A stretch of 44,775 nt of DNA from Candidatus Contendibacter sp. (GTDB lineage: Bacteria; Pseudomonadota; Gammaproteobacteria; Competibacterales; Competibacteraceae): positions 1-44,775 of the forward strand of contig JARSSP010000073.1 of the NCBI GenBank assembly GCA_029624675.1, given 5' to 3'. The notes beneath the pieces are model-generated. The model was not told the DNA's origin, did not search any database, and saw only the letters and a program-made list of their open reading frames with translations. The translations under genes were made by a program, and so were the position numbers. Shown here in pieces: positions 16,114 to 24,434 of this stretch (within the stretch, counting starts at the first letter, position 1; the number at the start of each line of letters is the position of its first letter).

Positions 16114-17442
16114 ATGCACGAAACGACCGCAGCCGCCTCGACCTTCCACATGGTGCTGGCGGCCCTGATTTTCGTGATCACCTACGTGGTGATCATGACC
16201 GAGCGGGTCAACCGCGCCATCGTCGCCCTGCTCGCCGCCGGCGTGATGATTCTGTTCGGCGTCATCAACCAGGAAGCCGCCATTCGCGGCGTGGACTTCA
16301 ACACCATTGGCCTGCTGATCGGGATGATGGTCATCGTCGCCATTACCCGCCAGTCCGGCGTATTCCAATATTTGGCGATCTGGTCGGCCAAGAAGGTCGA
16401 TGCCAGCCCCTGGGGCATTCTGGCGATGTTGTCGGTGGTCACCGCTGTGGTGTCGGCGTTCCTGGACAACGTCACCACCGTGCTGCTGATCGTGCCGGTC
16501 GCGCTGCTGATCACCGAGGAACTCAAGGTCAAAGCCTATCCCTATCTGTTCTCGATGATTTTGGCTTCCAACATCGGCGGCACCGCGACGCTGATCGGCG
16601 ATCCGCCCAACATCATGATCGGCTCGGCGGTTAATCTGACCTTCAACGATTTCGTGGTGAATCTGGCCCCGGTGGTTGTGGTGGTCTTGATCGCCAACCT
16701 GATCCCGATCTATTTCATCTGGGGCCGGCATCTCAAGGCTGCTCCCGAGGATCGCCAGCGGGTCATGAACTTCAACGAGCGCGAGGCGATCACCGATCAA
16801 TCGTTGCTGAAAAAGTGTCTGGCGGTGATCGGCGTGGTGGTGCTGTCGTTCGTGTTCGCCCGCTTCCTGGGGCTGGAAGCCGCCACCATCGGCTTGTTCG
16901 GCGCCGCCGCGCTGCTGTTGCTGCAATGCTGGCCGCACGACGCCGACGAGCAATCCAAATTGGTGACGCACGCTTTCACCGAGACCGAATGGATCACCAT
17001 CTTCTTCTTCGTCGGGTTGTTCATCGTGGTGCATGGCCTGGACAGCACCGGCCTGCTCAGGCTGCTGGCGGACAAGGTGCTGGCGGTGACTGGCGGCGAG
17101 TTGAACGCGACCGCGATGGTGGTGCTCTGGTCCTCGGCGGTGCTGTCGGCGTTCATCGATAACATTCCGTTTGTCGCCACCATGATCCCGCTGATTAAAG
17201 CAATGGCTCCCTCATTCGGCGGCCCGGAAGGCTTGATGCCGCTGTGGTGGGCGCTGTCGCTGGGCGCGTGCCTGGGCGGCAACGGCACCTTGATCGGCGC
17301 CAGCGCCAACCTGGTGGTGGCCGGTTTCGCCGAACGCGCCAATCAGCCGATCCGCTTCGTGCCCTTCCTGCTGACCGCGTTCCCGCTGATGCTGCTGTCG
17401 GTCGCGATCTGTACCGTTTATTTGTACTGGCGGTATCTGTAA
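16114..17442 (+). CDS. SLC13/ArsB/NhaD-type ion transporter (IT superfamily)
   Basis: A 442-residue inner-membrane permease. The two inverted-repeat half-sites typical of the ion-transporter superfamily are both present: SNIGGTATLIGDPPNIMIGS around residue 165 and LGGNGTLIGASANLVVAGFA around residue 385, with the pseudo-repeated SAFLDNVTTVLL and SAFIDNIPFVATM. These match the ArsB/NhaD/YbiR branch rather than classical dicarboxylate DASS carriers. The substrate may be Na+/H+, arsenite or another anion; it cannot be decided. It follows the CBS protein with one base between them. Confidence 0.85.
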   Translation: MHETTAAASTFHMVLAALIFVITYVVIMTERVNRAIVALLAAGVMILFGVINQEAAIRGVDFNTIGLLIGMMVIVAITRQSGVFQYLAIWSAKKVDASPWGILAMLSVVTAVVSAFLDNVTTVLLIVPVALLITEELKVKAYPYLFSMILASNIGGTATLIGDPPNIMIGSAVNLTFNDFVVNLAPVVVVVLIANLIPIYFIWGRHLKAAPEDRQRVMNFNEREAITDQSLLKKCLAVIGVVVLSFVFARFLGLEAATIGLFGAAALLLLQCWPHDADEQSKLVTHAFTETEWITIFFFVGLFIVVHGLDSTGLLRLLADKVLAVTGGELNATAMVVLWSSAVLSAFIDNIPFVATMIPLIKAMAPSFGGPEGLMPLWWALSLGACLGGNGTLIGASANLVVAGFAERANQPIRFVPFLLTAFPLMLLSVAICTVYLYWRYL

Positions 17443-17512
17443 TTTTCTACCCCCTTGCGTCCGCCGGTCGTCCGCCGGCGGGCGTGGAGTTGTCCCCGGT
17501 GAAGCCTTCCGC

Positions 17513-19402
17513 ATGAACACGCATTCCGATTCCGCCCCGCACGATTCTCGCCTCCTGCCGCTGACCCTGGCCGCCATCGGCGTGGTGTACGGCGACATCG
17601 GCACCAGCCCGTTGTACGCCATGCGTGAATGCTTCGGCGGTAGCCATGCGCTGGCCCCCACCCACGACAACGTGCTGGGCGTGCTCTCCCTGATTTTCTG
17701 GGCGCTAATCATCGTCATTTCCGTCAAATATGTGACCTTCGTCATGCGCGCCGATAACCGGGGCGAGGGCGGGATTCTGGCGTTGCTGGCCTTGACCACC
17801 CGCAATTTCAAGGGTACGAAGCAGCAACGCGGCTGGCTGATCGGATTGGGCATCTTCGGCGCGGCGCTGTTCTATGGCGATGGGGTGATCACCCCGGCCA
17901 TTTCGGTTTTGAGCGCGGTCGAGGGCCTGCACATCGCTACCCCGATGCTGGACGACTACGTGATTCCGATCACACTGGTCATCTTGTTGGCGCTGTTCCT
18001 GATTCAGGCGCATGGTACGGCACGGGTGGGAGCCTATTTCGGCCCGATCATGGTGGTCTGGTTCGCCACCCTGGCGCTATTGGGCCTGGTCAGTCTGGTG
18101 CAAGCGCCGGAGGTGCTGGCGGCGTTCAACCCCGAATACGCGCTCCATTTCTTCGCGGTCAATCGCTGGGGCGGTTTTCTGGTGCTCGGCGCGGTGTTTC
18201 TGGCGGTGACCGGCGGCGAGGCGCTGTACGCCGATATGGGCCACTTCGGCAAGAAACCGATTCGGTTGGCCTGGTTCTCCTTCGTGTTGCCGGCAATCCT
18301 GCTCAACTATCTGGGTCAGGGCGCGCTGCTGTTGCGCGATCCGACGGCGGTCACCCATCCGTTCTATTTGTTGGCTCCGTCCTGGCTGTTGTATCCGATG
18401 GTCATGCTGGCGACCATGGCCACCGTCATCGCCTCGCAGGCGGTGATTTCCGGGGTGTTCTCCGTCACCCGGCAGGCGGCGCAACTGGGCTACTGTCCGC
18501 GCATCGCCATTCGCCATACTTCCGATCAGGCTATCGGCCAGATTTACGTGCCCGCCGCCAACTGGGCCTTGCTACTGGCCGTTACCGGTCTGGTGCTCGG
18601 CTTTCATACCTCGTCCAACCTGGCCGCCGCCTACGGCATCGCGGTCACCATCGCGATGGCGATTGACACGCTGCTGGTGCTGACGCTGGCTCGCACGAGT
18701 TGGAACTGGAGCTGGCTCCGCGTGGGGTTGGCGGTCGTGGCTTTCCTGCTGCTGGAACTGGCGTTTCTCAGCGCCAACGCCCTCAAGATCGGTCATGGCG
18801 GCTGGATTACCCTGCTGATCGCGGCGGCGATCTTTACCTTGATGATCACCTGGAAGGACGGGCGCAAACTGCTGAATCAGCGGCTGCGCGAGAGCGCCAT
18901 GCCGTTGGATATCTTCCTGCAAAGCCTGACGCATGGCTCCACCCTGCGGGTGCCGGGCACGGCGGTGTTTCTGACCAGCAACCCCAACGGCGTGCCGAAC
19001 GCGCTGCTGCACAACATGAAGCACAACAAGGTGGTGCACGAGCGCCTGGTGTTGCTGACGGTGGCGCCGGAGGAAATCCCACGCCTGGCGGACCAGGAGC
19101 GGGTGACGGTGCATGACCTGGGGCACAATACCTGGCGGATCGTCGTCCGCTACGGCTTCACCGAGAATCCCGATCTGCCCCACGCCCTGGCGCTGTGCGA
19201 GCCGCACGGGCTGAGCTTCGAGATGATGGACACCACGTTCTTCCTGGGCCGGGCGACGTTGATTCCCACCACGCGGGCCGGCATGGCGCTGTGGCGCGAA
19301 AAGCTGTTCGCCGGCCTGTTTCGCAACGCGACCCGCCCGATGGAGTTTTTCCGCATCCCCTACAACCGAGTGGTGGAGCTGGGGACGCAGGTGGAGTTGT
19401 AG
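17513..19402 (+). CDS. kup: Kup-family K+ uptake protein
   Basis: A 629-residue Kup/HAK/KT potassium-proton symporter, the normal length. The family signature GVVYGDIGTSPLYAMRE is at residues ~23-39. GDGVITPAISVLSAVEGL and TGGEALYADMGHFGKKPIR follow, then the hydrophobic core and a C-terminal cytosolic domain with VFLTSNPNGVPNALLHN. It acts in the inner membrane for K+ uptake. It is in the same orientation as the CBS/permease genes, 70 bp downstream, with only a weak ribosome site before ATG 17513. The intervening DNA holds a CCGCCGG/CCGGCGG inverted repeat without a T-run. Confidence 0.93.
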   Translation: MNTHSDSAPHDSRLLPLTLAAIGVVYGDIGTSPLYAMRECFGGSHALAPTHDNVLGVLSLIFWALIIVISVKYVTFVMRADNRGEGGILALLALTTRNFKGTKQQRGWLIGLGIFGAALFYGDGVITPAISVLSAVEGLHIATPMLDDYVIPITLVILLALFLIQAHGTARVGAYFGPIMVVWFATLALLGLVSLVQAPEVLAAFNPEYALHFFAVNRWGGFLVLGAVFLAVTGGEALYADMGHFGKKPIRLAWFSFVLPAILLNYLGQGALLLRDPTAVTHPFYLLAPSWLLYPMVMLATMATVIASQAVISGVFSVTRQAAQLGYCPRIAIRHTSDQAIGQIYVPAANWALLLAVTGLVLGFHTSSNLAAAYGIAVTIAMAIDTLLVLTLARTSWNWSWLRVGLAVVAFLLLELAFLSANALKIGHGGWITLLIAAAIFTLMITWKDGRKLLNQRLRESAMPLDIFLQSLTHGSTLRVPGTAVFLTSNPNGVPNALLHNMKHNKVVHERLVLLTVAPEEIPRLADQERVTVHDLGHNTWRIVVRYGFTENPDLPHALALCEPHGLSFEMMDTTFFLGRATLIPTTRAGMALWREKLFAGLFRNATRPMEFFRIPYNRVVELGTQVEL

Positions 19403-19485
19403 GGCGGCCCATTGGACCCAGCCGGTTGGGGTTATGGTCAACGGCGGCGTGCGTACCCCATGGAAAATTTGGGGGGAATCCCGGA

Positions 19486-20121
19486 TTACCAATCGAGCAC
19501 GAAGAAATTCGCACGCTCGCGGCCGACGAACCGGAACAGCTCGGTCATGGCCACGAACGATTCGTTCGTCCTCGGCCTGGATACCAATGCGGTCTGGAAA
19601 TTGTTCAGGTTGCGCGGTGAAATGCAACCGATCAGCCACGACACGTTGGGGGCCTCGTGGATCAGGATGCCCCGCTCCGGCTCGGTTACGGCGCCGTGGA
19701 TCCGGAGGCAATTGCCGTCGTGCACCACCGGCCCCGTCCAGTTCCCTTGACCATCCTTACCCTGATACAGGTGCCTGACGACGGAATTCCCCGATTCCAC
19801 CGTGACTTGATAGGCGCCCTCCTTCTTCGTCTTGAACGAACCGCAGTTCGGGCGCAGTTGCACGTAGCCGTCCATCCGCTCGATGGTCGTGTACCGCAGG
19901 ACTTCGGTAATTTTGCCGCCGTCGGACTGGAGCTTGAGCGCGCGGCTTTCGCCGGGCATGACGGTGACGGTGTCACCGTCACCGGCTCTTCCAGCCTCGA
20001 CCAGGCTGGCAGCCGTGACCGTCGGCCCATTGACGGCCAGCAGCTTTCCGAAGCGCCCGTGCAGGCTCCCGTAACTGAACAGATGGGTCGGCGTTCTTAC
20101 GAGGAATAAAGTGATCGCCAT
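19486..20121 (-). CDS. DUF5675-like protein
   Basis: A 211-residue protein. The central and C-terminal part, with KEGAYQVTV, GILIHEAPNVSWLIGCISP and surrounding strands, resembles DUF5675, a small beta-rich domain found in phages and bacteria and proposed to be peptidase-like (the His in IHEAPN and the Cys in GCI are the conserved pair). The N-terminal ~80 residues, with MPGESRALKLQSDGG, are not recognised. ATG 20121 has AGGAGA at a good distance. It is convergent with kup and stands apart from operons; a phage or mobile origin is possible but not shown. Confidence 0.55.
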   Translation of the reverse strand: MAITLFLVRTPTHLFSYGSLHGRFGKLLAVNGPTVTAASLVEAGRAGDGDTVTVMPGESRALKLQSDGGKITEVLRYTTIERMDGYVQLRPNCGSFKTKKEGAYQVTVESGNSVVRHLYQGKDGQGNWTGPVVHDGNCLRIHGAVTEPERGILIHEAPNVSWLIGCISPRNLNNFQTALVSRPRTNESFVAMTELFRFVGRERANFFVLDW

Positions 20122-20248
20122 GGCGATGTCTCCTGTGAAAATACGATGAAAAGCATATAGGGCCTTCTGTTCGGGTTTGCTGGCGTAGCGGGAATCGAAG
20201 CAACGGTCGCTGCTCCGGCCCCGCCCCCGCCCGACAGTTGCGCCGTCA

Positions 20249-21115
20249 CTACTTGGCGATCACAACCTCAAGGTATTCGCTGGGCACGACGAGCGAGTTC
20301 GGCCCGCCCACGTTCAAGCGTTCCAGCAGAGCGGTAATGTCTTCGGTCAAACTCGCCTGGCGAGCGGGATCGAGCGCCGCGTACACCTTGTGGGTCGGGC
20401 CGTAAAAGTCGCGGAATACCTCGATCCAGTGCGCGGCGGAGCGATAGCGGAAATTGAAGTCACGCCGCACGCAGCGAATGTCGGTCGCGTCCGGGCCGAA
20501 CATCTCAACGATGCGCGGCTCGGAACCCCACAACATGGGCGACCGCAGGCCCGCAGGTGGCGGGACGTAAGCGGCGATCACGCGAAACAGTTGGCCGATG
20601 AACCCCTCCGGCGTCCAGTTCGCCAGGCCGATCCGGCCGCCGCCGCGCACCACGCGCATCAATTCGCGCGCCGCCTGGTTTTGGTCGGGGGCAAACATCG
20701 CGCCGAACGTGGACAACGCCACGTCGAACGATCCCTCCGCGAACGGCAACGCCTCCGCGTCCGCCACTTGGAATTGGACGTCCAGCCCTTCGGCCTGAGC
20801 CCGCGCCGCGCCTTTTTCGAGCAGGTGCGGCACATAGTCGGTCGAGGTCACGCACGCGAAGCGGCGCGCGGCCGCCAGCGTGGCGTTGCCGTTGCCCGCC
20901 GCCACGTCCAGCACGCGCTCGTCGGCCCGCACGTCGGCCGCTTCCGCCAGCGACTCGCCGACGATCTGGAGCGTGGTGCCGATGACCGCGAAATCGCCGC
21001 TGGCCCAGGTGACCTGCTGGCGTTGCTTGATCGCGTTGAAATCGACGGCGGCGTCGGTAACGGTCGCGGTTTTCGCCGAGGTTGCTGGCGTGCAAACATT
21101 CAGTTCAAGACCCAT
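20249..21115 (-). CDS. Class I SAM-dependent methyltransferase
   Basis: A 288-residue methyltransferase of the Methyltransf_11/UbiE-like type. Motif I is VLDVAAGNGNATLAAA (about residues 68-83), followed by FQVADAEALPFAEGSFDVAL and MRVVRGGGRIGLANW. The small-molecule substrate is not predictable. GGGAGA precedes ATG 21115. It is divergent from the AraC regulator at 21357, with 241 bp between starts, so that regulator is the obvious candidate to control it. Confidence 0.9.
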   Translation of the reverse strand: MGLELNVCTPATSAKTATVTDAAVDFNAIKQRQQVTWASGDFAVIGTTLQIVGESLAEAADVRADERVLDVAAGNGNATLAAARRFACVTSTDYVPHLLEKGAARAQAEGLDVQFQVADAEALPFAEGSFDVALSTFGAMFAPDQNQAARELMRVVRGGGRIGLANWTPEGFIGQLFRVIAAYVPPPAGLRSPMLWGSEPRIVEMFGPDATDIRCVRRDFNFRYRSAAHWIEVFRDFYGPTHKVYAALDPARQASLTEDITALLERLNVGGPNSLVVPSEYLEVVIAK

Positions 21116-21356
21116 GTCAGTTCTCCCGATGGTGAATGGAAATCAAGCCTACTCGTCCCCTGGCGGCGTCGATGGGAAGGGTACAGTCTTCCTTCGTTGG
21201 TGCCGCTTATGGTTGCCGGTGAGTCGCATTGTTCCGGATGGGCGGCCTTGACGCTTCACCAGGCGTCCACCAAACTTGATCGAGCGTCGCGAAAAATCCA
21301 CGACCAAATCGCTCATCCATACTGTTCGATCAGCCATCCACCGTCGGTCCCTCGTC

Positions 21357-22358
21357 ATGAGCCGAGATACGCTTTCCGACCTGCTGCGCAGCGTGCGCCT
21401 GCGCGGCGCGGTGTTCTTCTACGTGAGCTTGCGCGATCAGTGGTCCGCCGAGGCCTCGACGGCGCGGGAAATCGCCGAGGCGGTGATGCCCGGCTGCGAG
21501 CATGTCATGGAGTACCACATGATCGCCAAGGGCGACGGCTGGGCGGCCGTGTCGGGATTGTCGCCGGTACGGCTCGCCGCCGGCGACATCGTGATGTTTC
21601 CGCAGGGAGACCGTCACGTGATTTCGAGCGCGCCCGGCCTGGAGCCGAACCGGCGCGAGCCCGAGTGGGTCTTCGCGCGGCGCAACGACCCGAAGCCGTT
21701 GCCGATCTCGATTCGGCACGGCGTCGTCGACGATCAGGCGAGGATGCCGATCGAAGACGCCGAGGCGGTGCTGGTGTGCGGGTTTCTCGGCTGCGACCTC
21801 AAGCCGTTCAATCCACTGATTGCCGCGTTGCCGCGCATCTTGCATCTGCCAGCGTCGCGCGCCGGCGGCTGGGTCGCCCGCGTGATCGACCAGGCGGTGG
21901 TGGAATCGAACGAACGTCGGCCCGGCGGCGACGCCGTGCTCGAACGCCTGTCGGAAATGATGTTCGTCGATGTGGCACGCCGTTACCTCGACAGCTTGGC
22001 CGAGGATGCCACTGGCTGGCTTGCGGGACTGCGCGACCGCTTCGTCGGCAAGGCGCTCGCGCTGTTGCACGAACGCCCCGACCACCCGTGGACCGTCGAC
22101 GACCTCGGCCGCGAGGTCGGCTTGTCACGTTCCGCGCTTCACGAGCGGTTCGTGAGCTTCCTCGGCCATCCGCCGATGCACTATCTGGCCAACTGGCGCA
22201 TCCAGCTCGGCGCCCGGCTGTTGCGCGAATCGAATCGCACTGTGGCAACCATCGCGCTCGACGTCGGTTACGACTCCGAGGCGGCGTTCTCGCGCGCCTT
22301 CCGGCGGATGGTCGGCATGCCGCCGGCCACGTGGCGGAAAGCACAGGCCGGCGCGTAG
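21357..22358 (+). CDS. AraC-family transcriptional regulator with N-terminal cupin
   Basis: A 333-residue regulator. The N-terminal cupin_6-type sensing domain includes SGLSPVRLAAGDIVMFPQGD. The C-terminal AraC double helix-turn-helix includes WTVDDLGREVGLSRSALHER and VATIALDVGYDSEAAFSRAF. Such proteins bind effectors through the cupin and often regulate a divergent gene, here the methyltransferase at 20249-21115. ATG 21357 is chosen because the cupin begins shortly after it; the reading frame continues upstream without family similarity. Confidence 0.9.
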   Translation: MSRDTLSDLLRSVRLRGAVFFYVSLRDQWSAEASTAREIAEAVMPGCEHVMEYHMIAKGDGWAAVSGLSPVRLAAGDIVMFPQGDRHVISSAPGLEPNRREPEWVFARRNDPKPLPISIRHGVVDDQARMPIEDAEAVLVCGFLGCDLKPFNPLIAALPRILHLPASRAGGWVARVIDQAVVESNERRPGGDAVLERLSEMMFVDVARRYLDSLAEDATGWLAGLRDRFVGKALALLHERPDHPWTVDDLGREVGLSRSALHERFVSFLGHPPMHYLANWRIQLGARLLRESNRTVATIALDVGYDSEAAFSRAFRRMVGMPPATWRKAQAGA

Positions 22359-22409
22359 ACGGTGTCGGGAAACCGCGATGATTCCAAGGGAAGAACGCGG
22401 GCCGCCGAT

Positions 22410-22452
22410 CTAAGCCCGCCAGTCGGGGGCGATCAGGCCGTCCACGATGCCG
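22410..22452 (-). pseudogene. 3' end remnant of a lolD-like ATPase gene
   Basis: This 43-bp stretch equals 37198-37240, the last codons and stop of the lolD-like gene in this window, except for two mismatches. It reads GIVDGLIAPDWRA then stop, versus GIVDGLIAPDWQA in the intact gene. Nothing upstream on this strand continues the ATPase; the sequence switches directly to a transposase-like reading. It is therefore a fossil of a second or earlier lolD copy cut by a rearrangement. Confidence 0.65.
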
Positions 22453-22621
22453 GCCAGGCGAAATAAGCCGCTTCCAGATCATGACCCAGTTGCAACGGGC
22501 GCGTCCACACCCCGCGCTCCAGTTCGTGCGCCGGCAACCCGCCACGGGCAGAATCACCTACGAATTGGGTCAGATCCTCCATGTGGGTCATGATGTCCAA
22601 CCGCTTGCCATCCATCGTCAT
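22453..22621 (-). pseudogene. N-terminal remnant of an ISKra4-type transposase
   Basis: A short reading of ~56 residues from ATG 22621, with MEDLTQFVGDSA, GLPAHELERGVW and LQLGHDLEAAYF, resembles the N-terminus of ISKra4-family transposases (from memory: a segment of the pattern AAREG..HELE..LW..LL.LGH). It breaks off where the lolD remnant begins, so almost all of the transposase is gone. No terminal inverted repeats are visible. The family call rests on pattern memory and is moderate. Confidence 0.55.
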
Positions 22622-22982
22622 CGGTGGGTTCCTCGGATGATTGGGTTTTCGTCAACCACGATCTACCCACGTCCGGGCCACTGGACAAGGGACCCACTGT
22701 CCCTTTCCGGGGCTTACCAACGCTTGCCAGCTACTCCCGCACTCGACTGGTTACGCCCGTTTTAAATGAAAATAAAGAATAACTATTTGTATTTTTATTC
22801 TTTTTATTTTTAATCCAGCGTTTCTATACTGCTCGTCGCATTCACTGATCCTTCGATCAAGTCAACGACCCGCGCTTTCGAAATGGACGGAGATCGTGCG
22901 CTGGCACGACAGGCGTGGTGCTGCCGGGCGGCGGGATGACCGCCCCTTTCTACCGAAATCGTCTTGTTCCGGGGAGGTTCCC
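22622..22982. other. Intergenic region with AT-rich block upstream of EAL-hydrolase gene
   Basis: This DNA holds no supported gene. Bases 22622-22760 are of normal composition. Bases 22761-22813 are strikingly AT-rich and include an inverted repeat, AAAGAATAA (22774-22782) and TTATTCTTT (22795-22803). A TATACT at 22825-22830 may be a -10 box for the gene at 22983. The AT block shares a near-identical 22-base T-rich motif (22792-22813) with the sbp/encapsulin intergenic region, which suggests a shared sulfur regulator such as CysB; this is inference. Confidence 0.5.
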
Positions 22983-24362
22983 ATGTCGCTCGCACCGCTT
23001 GTCGCCCACTTCAACCAGCAATTCCAACAAGCGGCCTGGGCGGGGGCGCGGGCGCCCTTCGCCCTGGAAGAAGGCGCCGTGGTGGCCGGATTTTACGGCA
23101 TGCGGCTGGAGAGCGTCTTCGACGCGCTTCTGGATGCCGAGGATGAGGTGCTCGGCTATCAGGCCTGGCTTCACGCCTTCAGCCCGCGCGGCAATAGCGT
23201 ATCGCCCCGGGCGCCTTACGCCGTCGCCCTCGACGAGGATTCCATCGTCTACCTCGACCGCCTGGTTCGCACCCTGCACGTCCTTAACGCCGCCGCCTGG
23301 GGGCTGAGCGGATTGTTATTGCTGGAGGTCCATCCCTGGCATATTGCCCGGGTGTCCGGCGATCACGGAGCGGTGTTCGAGGGTATTCTGCGCGACTGCG
23401 GCCGGGCGCCGGGCGATGTGGTTCTGGAAATCGCCGAAGCCGTCGTGCTGGATAGTGGCCACCTGGTCCAGGCCATCGCCAGTTTCCGGGCGCGGGGCTT
23501 CGGCATCGCCCTGCACCAGCGCGGCGTTGATCCCAGCGAGCTGGATCGGTCGCTGGCCTTGCAACCGGATATCATCAAGCTGGGCTATTCGCATCTGCGA
23601 GCGGCGGAAATGAGCGCCGACGAACTGCGCGCACTGGCCCAACGCGTCCAGCGGATCAAGAATCATGGCGCGCGGGTGTTTCTGCTTGGCGTTGCCACCG
23701 AGCATCAGGCCCAGATAGCCCGCTGGGTCGGCGCCGATGGCTATCAGGACCGCGTCCGCCATCCGGTCGAGGCGACCACCGTCCTCATCGTGCCGGGTTT
23801 GGGCGACTCCGGGCCAGATCACTGGCAAACCCTGTGGGGCCGGGACCACCCGGCGTACCGGCGGGTCCGCCAGCGAAACTGGCGCCAACCGCAAGTCGAC
23901 GAATGGGTCGAGGCCCTGGATCGGGAAATCCGCCGCGCGCCCAGTCCGGTGATCCTGGTTGGACACAGCCTGGGCTGCATCACCATTGCCGAGTGGGCCA
24001 GGCGCCGCTGGGCCGATGTCCGAGGGGCCTTGCTGGTGGCGCCCGCCGACACCGACCACCGTCCGTTCTTCGACGGGGTGCCGCTGCGACCCTTGCCATT
24101 TCCGAGCATCCTCGTCGCCAGCGAGAACGATCCACACCTCGAACTGGAGCGGGCGAAGTGGTTTGCCCAGCACTGGGGCAGCCGCCTGGTCAATCTCGGC
24201 CAGGCTGGCCATATCAACGTCGAATCGGGGTTTGGGCCCTGGCCCGAAGGGGAAACCCTGCTGGCCGAACTGCGAGCCGGCGCCTTGCGCCCGTCCGCCG
24301 GGTTGCCGGTGCCGACCGTGGTCGGGTCACCCTTGCCCCTCGCCGCGAGCGCGGCGATTTGA
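22983..24362 (+). CDS. Degenerate EAL domain fused to RBBP9/YdeN-type hydrolase
   Basis: About 459 residues. Residues ~1-255 follow the EAL (c-di-GMP phosphodiesterase) pattern but lack its catalysts: EAL becomes EVL in DEVLGYQAWL, VVLEIAE is kept, the DDFG loop reads ALHQRGVDPSEL, and the late Glu is missing in VFLLGVATEHQ. From ~residue 262 comes an RBBP9/YdeN alpha/beta-hydrolase, with VLIVPGLGDSGPDHWQTLW, the nucleophile motif VGHSLGCITIAEWA, the Asp in ASENDPH and the His in QAGHINVESGFGPWP, so the triad looks intact. The reaction is unknown. It ends 72 bp from cysB, converging on it, and its promoter shares an AT motif with the sulfate genes, hinting at a sulfur role. ATG 22983 follows GGGGAGG. 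Confidence 0.85.
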   Translation: MSLAPLVAHFNQQFQQAAWAGARAPFALEEGAVVAGFYGMRLESVFDALLDAEDEVLGYQAWLHAFSPRGNSVSPRAPYAVALDEDSIVYLDRLVRTLHVLNAAAWGLSGLLLLEVHPWHIARVSGDHGAVFEGILRDCGRAPGDVVLEIAEAVVLDSGHLVQAIASFRARGFGIALHQRGVDPSELDRSLALQPDIIKLGYSHLRAAEMSADELRALAQRVQRIKNHGARVFLLGVATEHQAQIARWVGADGYQDRVRHPVEATTVLIVPGLGDSGPDHWQTLWGRDHPAYRRVRQRNWRQPQVDEWVEALDREIRRAPSPVILVGHSLGCITIAEWARRRWADVRGALLVAPADTDHRPFFDGVPLRPLPFPSILVASENDPHLELERAKWFAQHWGSRLVNLGQAGHINVESGFGPWPEGETLLAELRAGALRPSAGLPVPTVVGSPLPLAASAAI

Positions 24363-24434
24363 GGAAGCCCGAATCGTTTCCAAGTTGGCTTGGAGAAGCG
24401 GCCCGTCTGGCAAAGGTCGGCGACCGTATGGTCT

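Noticed and set aside
17455..17490. Terminator after the permease gene
   Set aside because: A CCGCCGG/CCGGCGG inverted repeat exists but no T-run follows, so it was not called.
20390..22381. 663-residue open frame across the methyltransferase and AraC genes
   Set aside because: It runs antisense to one recognised gene and out of frame with the other; arginine-rich composition typical of a shadow frame.
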